The notes under the pieces: generated by a model | Told to the model about the DNA's origin: nothing | Databases searched by the model: none | The model's input: only the letters and a program-made list of their open reading frames with translations | In this document: piece by piece, positions 1 through 12,128 of the stretch | Numbering within the stretch: position 1 is the stretch's first letter | How the letters are laid out: each line of letters begins with the position of its first letter | Program-made: the position numbers and the translations under genes | Source of the DNA: Hydractinia symbiolongicarpus | Taxonomy: Eukaryota; Cnidaria; Hydrozoa; Anthoathecata; Hydractiniidae | Reading direction: 5' to 3' | NCBI RefSeq assembly: GCF_029227915.1 | Contig: NC_079881.1 | Location: forward strand, 16,405,501 to 16,469,500 | Length of the DNA: 64,000 nt

Positions 1-510
1 TTTCATCTTTTGAACCTGATTTTGGAGTCACTTCCTTTGAATAAACACTTAGTTTTATTCTCTTTGACAATGCGCCTTGAATGTTTTATGTAATAATACA
101 CAATACAAGGGTTATCATGCCACATACTCAATTCCCCTGAATTTTGAAAAGTCGCCTCAAAACTCCTCAAATTTTCTCCCAAAGTACATTTTTTAGCAAC
201 TTTTGTTCTTCCCGTTCATAACGTTACCTGTAAAATCCTAATTATTTTTATTTTTAATTATATTTCTGTGAAAAATAGAAAATTTTCCTCAAAACTCCCA
301 CTAGTTTTTCTTTAAAAAAAAACACTACTATTGTCTCAAAAATGTTTGGGAATTCTTATCAAAATTTCTCAACTCTCCTCAAATTTGACTATATGGGTTT
401 TTTGAGCTTTTAACCTGGCTTTTACTCACGCATGGCTGATTGTTAGGAAGTTAATCGATCATTTACAGGATCTGAGTATAATTCTTCTTCATTTACTATG
501 TCATATTTAG

Positions 511-1739
511 ACCATACATTTCAAGAAGTGCTGTACCTATCGCCAGTTATCACCATCATCAACCTCCACCAAGTATTGATACAGTAGAGTTTTTTCAACG
601 GCTGTCAACTGAAACCTTGTTTTTTATATTTTACTATCAGGAGGTACGTATGTTTCTTAAAGTGTTAAGACTGCTAAAAACTCACTGACAAAGTATTAAT
701 TATGTAACTGATCAGAAACAGCGAGGGGTTGTTGAAAAATTGCTTCCGAAGTCTAAGGAAGAACAATCCCCTCCTCAAAACGATAGAGTACCATTTTGTG
801 TAAAAACCTAAATTTTTATTTGACTACAAATATTTCGTTGCTAATTAATTTTTTGTTTATTACCAAATTCCATGCAATAATTAGTTGTCAAGTATTAAGA
901 GTGAGTGTCATTGTCAACGATGGGTGTTGATTTGACTTGCATTGTTCAGCTTTTGTGTCATTTGATTATGTTTTCCCAGGGTACTCGTGCTCAGTATTTA
1001 GCAGCGAAAGCACTGAAGAAACAATCATGGAGATTTCACACGAAATACATGATGTGGTTTCAAAGGCACGAAGAACCAAAACGAATTACAGATGAGTTTG
1101 AAGAGGTAACATGCGTTTTCTTGTTTCGTCTTTTTTTTTTCCCTAAACCCTTGTACAAATTCATAAGAATTATCTAAATGAGAATACTGTAAATTTTGAC
1201 CCGTTTGATAGCAAAAAAAAGCTAGGTTGATTTAAAATTTCAATGTATACCTTTATTTTGAGATATTTAATAAAAATCATAAAAAGTTAAGAATTGGGAG
1301 AGATCTCTTGCAAGTTGAAACACATCTGTTATCAGACGGCGGTCTGAATAAGGATCTGTTTTTGCCCCACTGACTCTGATGTTGGGCAGTGAAATGCAGA
1401 CTTTAACCCTCTGGATGACCATTCTACGGAAAACCAGTTTGTAAATGTTGGTAATATTATGGAAAAACATATTTTTAAGTATATGCAAAGTGAAGTTTTT
1501 AAATTAACACCCTAATTTTTTACCTTTCCTTTCCAATAAACGCCCTCTTTAAATAGAGAATTTACATTATGTCCTATTTGTAGAAATTTCATATGCTTTG
1601 TTTGTTTTTATTAAGAACAAATTTACTTTTTGTCTGTTAGGGAACGTATATCTTCTTTGATTATGAGAAATGGAGTCAGCGCAAGCGCGATGGGTTCACT
1701 TTTGAGTATCGTTTTTTGGAAGACAAAGACCTGCCATGA
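511..1739 (+). CDS. CNOT3: CCR4-NOT complex subunit 3, last three exons (partial)
   Basis: CNOT3 is a scaffold subunit of the CCR4-NOT deadenylase, which shortens mRNA poly(A) tails. Three exons are visible: 511-643, 980-1105 and 1641-1739, each with AG acceptor and GT donor in phase. They encode the C-terminal NOT box: a [16 protein letters not shown] segment, then a stretch ending [29 protein letters not shown] and [12 protein letters not shown] before TGA. This is near-identical to the animal NOT3/NOT5 C-terminus as I know it. The first base of exon 511 completes a codon begun upstream, so the rest of the gene lies left of the window. An AATAAA at 1997-2002 is a plausible poly(A) signal. 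An apparent ORF starting at 905 is this exon plus flanking intron. Confidence 0.93.
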
Positions 1740-3467
1740 AGATGAAAACTCCTACGTCATTCCTTGATTACAGAAATTCACTTACGAACTGAGCTATGGG
1801 ATCTTTGATAGAATTATGGAATTCCTGAGATTGTTTTTTACATTTTTACTTTTAGCAAACTGGTGTACGTAATAATATTATATTTTCGAAATACTTTTTG
1901 GGAATATACATATTCCATCGGAAAATAATACATGAGCCAAGTTCAATTTTTTTTTGAAACAGCACCATTTCGAAGGTTTGACGTGTGATTTCTACAAATA
2001 AAGAGTCATTAAACTTTTTAAGTAGTTTTCTTTAGAAAAAAAAATCCATAGTAATCAAGTTTTCATATCCTTGAAAAAATTAAATTTTATCATTCAAGTT
2101 TCGGTTCAATAAGGTTATAGTATGTATATATATGCATAAAAATGAGTAGTTGTTTTGTGTGACGTCATCATTTTGTGGCATCATTATTGTGTGACATCAC
2201 CTTTTGTGACGTCACCCTCTTTGTGTACATATGCTCATAAAAACAAAGGTTTAAGAGGAGAGGAGACTGGGACTAGAAGAAGGGTAGTTTTTCTCTTGTT
2301 ACTGTGTATAAATATTTGTAGTTATCTTAATATTTCACCAAGCGAAAAACAAAATATTATTTCAAACAAACATTAAACTCGACTTTTATATTGATGAACG
2401 TTGCTACTCTAGTAGTATAACTACTTCATGTAGACTGTGTAGTTGGTTGTTCATGCTAATTTTCTGGAAACATGTGGTATACAGTATATCACTTGTTTCC
2501 AAGTATTGCACTAGCCAGAGTATGTTCATCTAACAAATCTGAATCACTAGTATAAATCGTTATAAAAGCAACTGAAATAAAGAAGACAATTTATTTGTTT
2601 CCTTGCTTACCCCTAACTTGTTAACAAAGAAGACGTTTTGATGATTACAAATTGTTAGATGAACTGTGTATGGTATTGACAGTGACATTACGCGTCATGT
2701 TTCTTTTCTTCTCATGGTATACACTTTTTTATATAAACAATGCCAAATTTAAACAATCAGCCCAAAAAATCGCCCCCAAAATTTTAAATAATTGCTAAAC
2801 AATGTTTGGGGCGAAGTGTAAAAAATCAATTGTTTATTAAAAAAAAAGTGTAGAAATTGTTGTACGGTTTGTATTAATGACAATGTTACTACGCATACTA
2901 TGATAAGTACGTAGAAACTAGAGGAAAAGACATGACAGGCGTTTTTCTTTCATTTTTCATACTAACATTTGTATAATATGCCACATATAAAAAGAAAATG
3001 TGATATTTTGCTATGAAAAAAAGGACATGTGCAACAATTAGATCTTGACTATAACTTGATTGTATAAGATAAGCAAATGATGTATTTGGAGACTAAAGTT
3101 CGTGTTAAGCAAAGACTGAAGCAAATTGACATGTTGGGTAAAAAAGAGGTAACATCTTCAAAATCACCATAAAAAGTTGAAAATACTTGCTCTACTTTCG
3201 GTATTTCTGTGTATAAATAGTAAAACTTTAGGGTGACACTACGGAGGATCTTTTTATACACGCATGCGCATAAATGTTCTACTTGTCTGTATAATCTTTC
3301 AATCTTAAAACTTATAATTATTTCGGAGTTTTATAAAAAGTAATTATTTTTTTGTATGTAGGTAGAGTTTTCTGTAAGTAGCTGATAGTACAGAGCAAAT
3401 CCAACGAAATTTATTGTTTGTATTGTGTATTATCAAGTTTTTTTTATAGTTCTAAACATTTCGAAAT
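1740..3467. other. Intergenic region between CNOT3 and the DCXR-like gene
   Basis: AT-rich spacer of 1.7 kb. It contains the presumed CNOT3 poly(A) signal, a cluster of CRE-like octamers around 2160-2214, and the presumed promoter of the downstream gene. No ORF with recognisable coding character was found on either strand. Confidence 0.6.
2160..2214. promoter_or_regulatory. Cluster of CRE-like TGACGTCA sites
   Basis: Perfect palindromic TGACGTCA octamers sit at 2160-2167 and 2207-2214, with two degenerate copies (GGCATCA and TGACATCA) between them at roughly 20-bp spacing. TGACGTCA is the CREB/ATF consensus. The array is 1.25 kb upstream of the DCXR-like start codon. It could be an enhancer, or simply a repeat remnant, since the same octamer is common in repeats elsewhere in this window. 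Confidence 0.35.
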
Positions 3468-6400
3468 ATGAACATTGATTTTAATGGAAAGAAAGTGTTG
3501 GTAACGGGTGCAGGAAAAGGTAAAATCACTCATTCACACTGCGTCGATGTTGTACTAAGGCGGCCAGACAACGTTAATTCTTAATTTCGTATAATAAGCT
3601 GGAAATAGCTTTAAATGTTACGAGTGTATTGAAAACACATGTTGTACAACAAAGTGATGCAAGAGATGTTGTACAACCATTAAAATCTGCATCTCATGTA
3701 GAAATGAAGAAAAAATCCAATCTCTGCATCATTTAACTTTAACTTTCATAAACAAATATGAGAGAAACATCAAAGTGACAAGTTAGATAATAAGCCATAG
3801 TATTTGTATTATCAGGTATTGGTCGAAGTTTATGTGTGGCTTTATGTGAAGGTAATGCTGATGTGTATGCTCTTTCACGAACTCAATCAGATTTAGATAA
3901 CTTACAGAAAGAGGTGAAATGTACTTTGTGTTATATTATTATACTCATTTTTTTTTTAATTTTAATTTTTGTTTCGGGTTGCTTTTCAGTAATATATGAA
4001 AGTCTTTAGATTTTGTCTTTGCTTTGGACGTGCTATGTGACGTGCTCAAAATAAATCAGTAAATGCAATTTCTTATTCAGGTACCACATTGGATTCGTTT
4101 TTTAGTGTCCAAACATCCACTGCATATTAGCAGATCTTCAAAATTTTGCTGACGTCCGAGAAAAACTATCAGAACTTCCAAATGACATTACGTTACTGGT
4201 GAACAATGCAGGCTATGCGAAGTTGGAACACTTCTTGGATGTTACGGAGGAAGCTTTTGACACGTTAGTTTATGCTGTGTTATCTTCACTATTTTTTGTT
4301 TAGTGAAAGTTAATAGGTATTGTTATAGAAGCAGGGATTATTGTGATTGAAATACGAAAGTTTAAGAAAGCGGACAGAAATCTTCTAAGCCTATCCCAAA
4401 AACAGTCCAATAAAACTATAAAAGTCCTATAAAATAGATAAAGTACTTAATCACTATCTCTATAATAATGGCGTATTTTCTTAAAAATGGTAGCTGAGTA
4501 GCTGAGTCGTTATTTTGTGTTACTGATGCACGAAATAACGAAGCTTGTGGATATGCACGATGGGTTATAATCTGAGGACCGTGGTATATAGGACAGGCGA
4601 AACTGTTGATTTTCCACGGGTTAATAACCAGCCTTGTTCCTTATAACAAGAAAGAGGAAATTACGCTGCTACAGGATTATTGGCTTTCTATGTACCATTT
4701 ACATTCTTAAAACTCCTTGTTATAACAAACCTAATCAGAAATGTATTTTTCGTTCCCCGTTTTCTTCTAGAATTATGAATATAAATGTCAAAGCTATGTT
4801 GATAGTGTCACAGGTAAATGTTGCAATAATCGCTTCTTGTATAAGTCTGTAAGTATTTTTAACCAAGTTAAACTGTAAAAGCAATTTCCGTTTGGACATG
4901 CCTGGTTAAACTTACTTTGAAAACCATGTTCAAGATAAAAGTCACTTTAAGTAGTAGAGAAAAATAACCGGTCATAACAGATAAAGATATTAAGAAAATG
5001 TTTATCGATTAGTTAATCTGCAACTCATCTATTTGAGACCCCTTCTATTTGATATGTTAACAGATTTTACTGCTGTTGTCAGTTGAGTTGTCCCCATGTT
5101 AATATTTTTTTAGATCATGGCAAAAAAGATGATCAGTAACAAATGTGGAGGCTCAATTGTCAATGTGTCCAGTCAAGCATCAATGACTGCTTTGCCGCTC
5201 CACACAGCTTATTGTAGGTTTGTTCGTAGTCTTGTATTTTAATACAAAATATACTGAAGCCTAAATTACCAGGTAGATTTAAAACTGTGCATGTTTTAAA
5301 TGGTTTTAGGTTTTTGTTGGATTTATGAAGGCCCCAATGATTTGCGAATTTTTTTATTTTTTCAGTCCATTCTTAGCCTACAAGGTCGAGATTTAATCCT
5401 GTACAAAGAAAGATTTCGTTCCCATTCCATATAACGGAGAAAAAGCATGCTTAATTGGCTATTTATACAAAATTTATACAAAAACTTGGAAAAACTCCAA
5501 ACTCTCTGTTACCCGAACCTCACTATAACCTCAAACGGTTTCCGATTCCCCGTGGCTGTTCGGGTTATAGAGAGTCCACTGTATAAATAAAACTTTTTTT
5601 TTGTTTTTTATACATATGTTGATGTTCATTTATACCAACGTCTCTATATTTTGTAATCCAGGGACTATTTGGATACTGAATTTAAAGTCGGTTTGATATA
5701 TAACATTTTTATGATTCATCTTATATATCTTAGGTACATCTAAAGGAGCAGTTGATCAGCTGACTCGAATGATGGCGTTGGAATTAGGACCTCACCGGGT
5801 GAGTAACGGGTAGAATTAGGACCTCACCAAGTAAGTAACGGGTAGAATTAGGACCACACCAAGTAAGTAACAAGTAGAATTAGGACCACACCAAGTAAAT
5901 AACGGGTAGAATTAGGACCACACCAAGTAAGTAACAAGTAGAATTAGGACCACACCAAGTAAGTAACAAGTAGAATTAGGACCTCACCAAGTAAATAACG
6001 GGTAGAATTGGGACCTCAGTAAGAGAGTAACAGGGTTACATATTTTTTATAAGCTTAGTGGGTTTTTAATTTAGCTTTTTTTTCATTGTGATGTGCTCAT
6101 GATATGCTTATTACTAGTTAATTATGATTTTTCTTGTTTCATGTGACTTCATTTTCATTCTTTTTTTTCTTTGAAATTTACGTACCCTTTTACATATGAA
6201 ACTTGAGGCTGAAATTATAGGTATTTTCAACTGCTAAAGCGCAAAGTATTGATAAAGTTAAAAAAATAAATAGATAGACAGAGAAGTCTTACTAAAAAAG
6301 AGGTTTAAGGGTATAAAACAGAGACTCTTGACTACGAAGGTCTGGTGTAAGACTGCAAACCGACCATGATCAGACGACCTATGTGCAATGTAAAACAATA

Positions 6401-9400
6401 CGAGCTCGCGTGGGTTAACAAGTAAAACGATGTGTATAATGCTACAAACGAGTGATTGCCGGAGCAATCATGTCGCATTTCTTTGTCTCATACCGTATGG
6501 TGTATACACGTGTTAGTCAACCTATCTCAGACCGTGGGTTTGAAATTAAAATAAATTAGCAATGATAATTACAGAGTTTCATACCGCGAAGGTCTGGGCA
6601 CTAGCGAAGCGGTTGTAGGGACAAATTTTTATATCCACTGCAGAGCGTAAGGCATTTGTTAAGAAAAACATGCAGTACGAAGAGAATTATTCAACTTTTC
6701 CTTTGTATTTTTACTTTTTAAACTAGTGCGATATATTGATTGTACAATTATTTAAAGGAAGGACTCAGTATTGACACAAGATTGTATATTATGAAGGTTC
6801 AAGACCTAAACTTGTTATTAATTTAATTGCTTCAAGTTGTGGTGTACACTCATCATGAAAAGTTGGCAGTCAAAAGAGAAAGAAACCTTATCTTGGAAGC
6901 TAGTTACATCACAAGTTTTAATATTGTCTTAAAAATATCACAGTGCTGATCAAAGAGGAATTGCTAGTATGTCATTCAAGATTTATATAGCTACTAGTAC
7001 AGCCAAAATAATGTAGCTCATTAAGCACAGTAAAGAAAACAATGGGTTTTTTTTTAAACTAATAGTTTCATGCTCATTAAACAGATACATAGCTAGGTAT
7101 AAAATTAAAAAACAATTCCAAAATTTCTTATTTTGTTATTGAAGTCTGTTTGAGTGTAGAAGTTCTTGTTAAACAGATATCATGTTTTGGTTAGAACAAG
7201 TTCGACCAAACGCAGAAAATCCGGTACTGGAATATTCGTCTTTTCACCGCATGCAGCATCGTTTTCGATAAGGTCTTTATTAATGTTTAGGGTGTCTTTT
7301 ATGGGAACATTTGTGTAGAGTGATGTGACATCAAATGATATGCATGCATTCTTCGTCTGCTATCTTTATTCCTCTGATGTATTCCGAAAATGCTTTTGAG
7401 TTTTTGCTGTGGTCACTTGCTGTAAATTTGCTGAGGATAGAAGCAAAAAATTTTGATAACGGCGTTCCAGTGCAAGAGACTATTGGTCGAATTAGATTTC
7501 CCTGTTTATGAATGAAATGAAAACACCATCAAATCAAGACAGGTTATGAATATTCACGATAGCGAGTTTTAAGGCAACACAAGATCAAATGCATTCTTAA
7601 TTCTAAAGACACCCTAAGAAGCATTTTGTCTAAACCAAAAGACAAAATAAACCTGGAAGAACAATGCAATGTTGTTTACGAAATCGCGTGTAAAGATTGT
7701 GATGCAGTGTACATAGGCGAAACAAAAAGAAAGTTTAAGCAACGAGTACAAGAACATATAGGCGCAGTGAGAAACGGAGATGTGAAGAAAAACGAAATTG
7801 CGGACCACAGTTACCTACCTCTAGGTCCGAAAATGTTAATTACCGTAATTAACTGTAATTATCAGCTCGTTTCTGATTGGTTAATTTTTATGAATTTCGA
7901 TCCTCTGCAATTATATAAATACATGCTCAACATCATTTTACTTTGCCCGATGATGGGAGAAGGATCTCCCGAAACGTCGCCTTCTTATTTTGTGTTTGCT
8001 AGAAACTTTATTTAACTAACCAGGGCGGAGCTACCTACATTTTTTATAAATCAAATTAAAAAATGTCAAAAAGGTGGCTGTATCTGTCTCGTTGTAGTTT
8101 TTGTTAGCTAGGGGTCACACTGGGTCACTCATATATATCGTAGCCTTATTCATACAGTAATCAGATATATAGGTGGGTAAGTGCCCAGATGCTAAAAATA
8201 GGATCATAAAAACTTATTTCTAATATCACTCAACTTAACAGTGCAGTTCAAACACCAACTTAGCCTTAAAAATTGCTACGCCTCAATTTTGCATAGGAAT
8301 AATTTTAATCTGTAAAGTACAAAGTTTCGACCGCTGCAAAATATAAAATAAAATAACATACTGTGGTTAAAATAAACAAAATTTAATGGAAAGTAACTTT
8401 TTGAACAAATTTAGTGACTTTAACTATTTTCGTCAAATATTTTCAGTTGCCAAATTTTTCTTATGTCAATGTACCAAAATTACTATAGCTATCACAAAAT
8501 TGTAAAAGTGGACCTTGCCTAAATTTATTCTTGCATTTTACCAAAATTAAGAACACAGTAATACAGTGTAACATGCTGTTATATATATCCCTTCCTAGCT
8601 AGTTATGTAATATTTATATACAATAATTTCTAACGAAAAGTCAAAGCCAGTCATTATATCATTTAAGTGTGTATTTTATTTTCAGTCGATTTCATCTGTG
8701 CTCTTTTTTATATAACTAGTTAGCTATAATTTGCAAATAAATCCTTTATTAAATGCTTTTCCACGTTAATCCATGTCAAACTTGCAGATCCATATATAGC
8801 TAGCTAGCTATAGCTTACTGTAAAAAACTTCCTTTAAGTCTTTCTATAGCTAGCTGTAATTTTTATTTCTTCTTGCCAAAGTGCATTGATAATGATAGAA
8901 TAGTGTTTCTTTTTAACCATTACTTTATTCCTCACAACACAAAAGGTATGGTATATGTAGCTTGCAACTTCAGGAAGCTAACCCCTAAAACCAACATCAA
9001 CAAATGTCTTCTCTTGCCTCTCTATAAAAGTCAGTAATTTAAGTTTTCTTCGATTCCAACATCTTACACATGTCAATATACCACAAAGAGGGTTAGCAAC
9101 ACCATTTAAACGTGTTATTAAAAAGCAAAACGTCAGTTGAAGTAAAAAATTAGTTAAAGAAACATCAGGCTGGATTTTGCATTTCTGCCACTTTTCGCAG
9201 CACTAACCAGAATAGTTGTGCAAAACTGACCATGAAAATTATTTGGGCTATCGAGACAAATGAAAACAAGCCAAAAATTTGTCCCTACAAAGCGCTTCGC
9301 TAGCGCCCAGACCTGCGCGGTACGAAACTCCGTAATTGCTTATTGTTATTTTGTTACCACGCCGCTCTTACCAGTTACGATTCGGATGAATCATAAGTAA

Positions 9401-10610
9401 CTTTAAAGCAGTAACAGACACAGGATTGTTCAAGAGATTAAAAAATAAATATTATGTTGAAAGAAAAGACAAATTGACATTTGTTTTTTCGTCACCGTCT
9501 TTTTCCACGTGTACAACTTCCTAAACTGGTTAAAGATTTCCGCACAACCCCGCTTCCGCCGAATATGGAAACTCTCTGAAGTAAACACGCACTCGTGTGC
9601 GATCCCTCCTGGGTTTTTTACCTGGAATCACAAACCTTGACTTCAGAGTTGTTTATTTAAAAAAAAATTGTTCTAGTCGATTTAAGAATAGGTATCAGTT
9701 TGCCATACAGCTTCCGTGTTCACACAGTAATTACATTTGAATTGTTGATATTTTTGGAAATTTAATAATATTTTCTTAGATACGTGTGAACGCGGTTAAC
9801 CCAACTGTTGTGCTTACTGACATGGGAAAACTTGCTTGGTCCGATCCTAAAACTGGTGACCCGATGAAAAAGCAAATACCTCAGGGAAAATTCGCAGGTA
9901 TGGATGGATTTATTATTTTCATAGTGTGACTAAGATTAGACCTTTTAAAGGCGTGGAATGTATTTGAGGAGCTAAGTAACCAGGAAAATCAACATAGAAT
10001 CTTTTGATTACAAAAATATACATGTTAAAATAAATTTACCTTTCGTTTGACACGAGCGGTTGATTTTTGCGCAAATTAAACTTTGCAAGTTTCGACCAAG
10101 TTCGCAAAACATTCACAGAAAATTTTGACGTAAAGATTGTGTAAATTTACATGAATTGCTGCAAATCGTCATCTGCTGTAGATGTTTTACGTTATTGGTC
10201 TGTTCTTTTCGCAAAAGTTATCGCACGCAATTTCTAGCAAGTCATACTGTCGCACAATAATTCTGCGTTTATTATCCCTTTAAAGGAGGATATCCACCAT
10301 ACAAATTGTGAATGGCAAATTCGGCACCGGATTAACTGCGAATATCTCTTTGATTACCACGAGAAAAAAAATCATGGTATAAATGTAATCACTCGTTAGA
10401 GACATTTTTAAAGCAAAATCAAAGCAAAGGAAATTTTATCCACCTTAAAGTAGGTCGCCGACAGAGGTTATAATCAAACATATTTTTTGTTTAGAAGTCA
10501 AAGATGTCGTTCATCCTATTTTGTATCTACTTAGTGAGAAAAGTGATATGATCAATGGTGTTATGCTACCTGTCGACGGCGGTTTTCTTGCCACAAAGAC
10601 GTTGAAGTAA
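3468..10610 (+). CDS. DCXR: Short-chain dehydrogenase, L-xylulose/carbonyl reductase type (8 exons, 249 aa)
   Basis: Predicted NADPH-dependent reductase of the classical SDR family, reducing L-xylulose and alpha-dicarbonyls. Exons: 3468-3519, 3816-3913, 4106-4263, 4771-4813, 5114-5213, 5734-5798, 9780-9897, 10495-10610; they total 750 nt, and all junctions are GT-AG and phase-consistent. Motifs in order: cofactor loop TGAGKGIG (split by intron 1), VNNAG, catalytic serine in NVSSQAS, the active-site YCTSK (Y-x3-K), VNAVNPTVVLTDMGK, and VDGGF near the C-terminus. The length matches DCXR (about 244 aa). A polypyrimidine-AG at 3448-3449, 18 nt before the ATG, may be a 5'UTR or spliced-leader acceptor. 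AATAAA lies at 10615-10620. Other Cbr2-like SDRs share these motifs, so the substrate is inferred. Confidence 0.9.
5501..5582. mobile_element. Short pogo/Tigger-like foldback MITE fragment
   Basis: In DCXR intron 5. CTCTCTGTTACCCGAAC near the left end is the inverted match of GTTCGGGTTATAGAGAG near the right end, so the segment folds back on itself. The right end reads inward from the border as CAGTGGACTCTCTATAAC, the style of pogo/Tigger termini. The left border is degenerate. No coding capacity. Confidence 0.45.
5779..6031 (+). repeat. 32-bp minisatellite built from an exon-intron junction
   Basis: About eight head-to-tail copies of a 32-bp unit. The first copy is the last 18 nt of DCXR exon 6 plus the start of intron 6 (GAATTAGGACCTCACC then GGGTGAGTAAC). 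Later copies read GAATTAGGACCACACC then AAGTAAGTAAC or AAGTAAATAAC. Each copy therefore duplicates the 5' splice site region. The first copy must be the one used, because only it keeps the reading frame with exon 7. The unit length is not a multiple of three. Confidence 0.85.
7195..7510 (-). pseudogene. Penelope-like element reverse transcriptase fragment
   Basis: Read on the minus strand this encodes RPIVSCTGTPLSKFFASIL, then an intervening stretch, then SFDVTSLYTNVPIKDTL, which are the RT core signatures of Penelope-like elements (motif A aspartate in SFDVTSLYTN). A frameshift separates the two parts at about 7345. It is a 5'/3' truncated, dead copy. It lies on the opposite strand to the GIY-YIG fragment at 7569-8015, so the locus is rearranged or holds two insertions. 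Confidence 0.7.
7569..8015 (+). pseudogene. Penelope-like element GIY-YIG endonuclease fragment
   Basis: The plus-strand frame encodes ILNSKDTLRSILSKPKDK, then VVYEIACKDCDAVYIGETKR and KFKQRVQEHIGAVRNGD. This is the GIY-YIG endonuclease of Penelope-like retroelements, with the family's CxxC finger (CKDC), the YIG signature, the conserved arginine and EH. After the DH of the endonuclease (near 7806) similarity ends. The downstream sequence to 8015 is likely the element's 3' region and contains a hammerhead-like motif at 7947-7978. No adjoining RT in the same orientation. Confidence 0.7.
7947..7978 (+). ncRNA. Degenerate hammerhead-ribozyme-like motif at PLE 3' end
   Basis: CCGATGA (consensus CTGATGA), then a 5-bp stem GGGAG/CTCCC with a 6-nt loop, then GAAAC and GTC. 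This is the order of hammerhead core elements, with a palindromic ACGT that could serve as the tiny stem III known from Penelope-associated hammerheads, which act as dimers. The U-to-C change in the core and the lack of an obvious stem I make activity doubtful. Confidence 0.3.
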
Positions 10611-12128
10611 TAATAATAAACAGTGCATGAAAAAATATAAGTAAAATAAATATATAATAGGAATAATACAAATAAATAATAGAAATTTTGCAAAAATGAA
10701 GTTTTTTTGTGTAAATTTTTATATCAAATCATTTTAAATTGAGTGAGAGAAAAAATTACGAAACAAGTTTTTATCAATTCTATCATTTCTCACCTAAACT
10801 TAAGAGTACAAACAGTAAAATAACAACATTTCGTGATCTCGATGTGGCGAAAATTAAAACCTAAACAGCTCGGGTGGGCGAGGTTGCAAATTAAAGAAGT
10901 GTTCGAATAATGGAGGTTCGAATTATAAGTAATGAGATTTGGTTAAGAAATCACCGTGCTAAAAAAATGTTCAAATAAAGGAAGTGTTCGAATTAAGTCT
11001 AATTTGTACAGCAGTTGAAACTTTTAACTGTGTGCCAAAATTCAATGAACTTCGTTTCAAGGGATTTCTCCCTTTTTGAAATCGAAAAAAGGCTCTGTGA
11101 GCGCGGTGGAATAACATACTGAGTTTCATCTTTCCTAATGGCTGATTTGCACCTTCCCGTGGTTGAACTTGTGCGGTGTGCATTTTAAAGTTAATTCAAA
11201 GCCAACGCTGCCTTTTCTTATAGATCTGTCGCGTTTTGGATCTAGTGCGCTATGCAAGCTTTAAATTAATCTAGTGAAAATTTCGAACAAATCAAGTTTA
11301 TACCATCTTCCATGGTCAAAATATTTATCGTTTTCAGTCCATACCGCGAGTCAGCTTACGTCTCACAAACCGCGCAGCAGTTGAGATTGCTATATAAAAT
11401 GTTTGTGCGTGTACTCTCCATAGATGCGATTTGTTAAGTTCGGGAAAGATTAATAGTGAAAAACGCCCTACTTAATTCACAGTTGCAAAGGCGCAGTTAT
11501 TTGAGTAGATTTCGCTCAACGACAAACAAACACTTCGATACAAATAAATAAAACACGTTTTACACACGTGTTCTTAGAGCGGGTGAAAGAAAAACAAATG
11601 ATTTTTGTTCTAAATCAATATTCACTATGACAATAAATTTTAATAAACAAACATTAAGTCCACGTCTCATTATTTCTAGTAGACTAAACTTTAAATAGAC
11701 GAGGAAAGAAGGGAAAGCATTAATAAACCTTTCAGTTAAAAAAAAATATTTGGCGAAAAAAACTATAACACTTAAAATACGATGCGTACATGCTGCATGT
11801 TGGAATGAAATTTTTTTTTCTAATCTAGCTCAACTGTTCCGTTTAACTCGTTAGTTATTTAGAAGTAAAATATATATATATATATGGAAAGAACATTTAT
11901 AGAAATGAAAAATTACGACTCTTAAGCTATATATATTTATAGTTGTTCAAATATTTTGCTAACCAGTCCTCATAAACAAACTTGACTATTTATTAAAAAC
12001 AAAAAGCCTCCATCCGTAAAAGTTTCAAATATTAGACCAACAACGCTTTCACCATCCCGTCGTCTTCTTGAGCAGAAGAAATGAGCCACCTTTCTTCACA
12101 TTGAAACATGAGTGTTTTCTTGAAGTCT
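10611..12128. other. Intergenic region between DCXR-like and KDEL receptor genes (tail to tail)
   Basis: 1.5 kb between the convergent 3' ends. It holds the poly(A) signals of both genes (AATAAA 10615-10620 plus; TTTATT near 11988 for the minus gene) and a TA run near 11870-11884. No supported gene. Confidence 0.55.

Larger units (their letters stand above)
6568..9336. mobile_element. Segment bounded by about 63-bp inverted repeats inside DCXR intron 6
   Basis: 6568-6630 and 9273-9336 are inverted copies sharing GAGTTTC-TACCGCG, AGGTCTGGGC, CTAGCGAAGCG and GTAGGGACAAATTTTT with few mismatches. They bound 2.6 kb that includes Penelope-like fragments. No transposase ORF and no clear target duplication were found. 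It may be a non-autonomous DNA transposon into which a retroelement jumped, or two independent inverted copies of one short repeat. Confidence 0.45.

Noticed and set aside
905-1177. 90-codon ORF as a separate gene
   Set aside because: It is a CNOT3 exon (980-1105) read into both flanking introns.
5779-6031. CRISPR-like repeat array
   Set aside because: Units are directly adjacent without unique spacers and derive from the neighbouring exon-intron junction in a eukaryotic gene.
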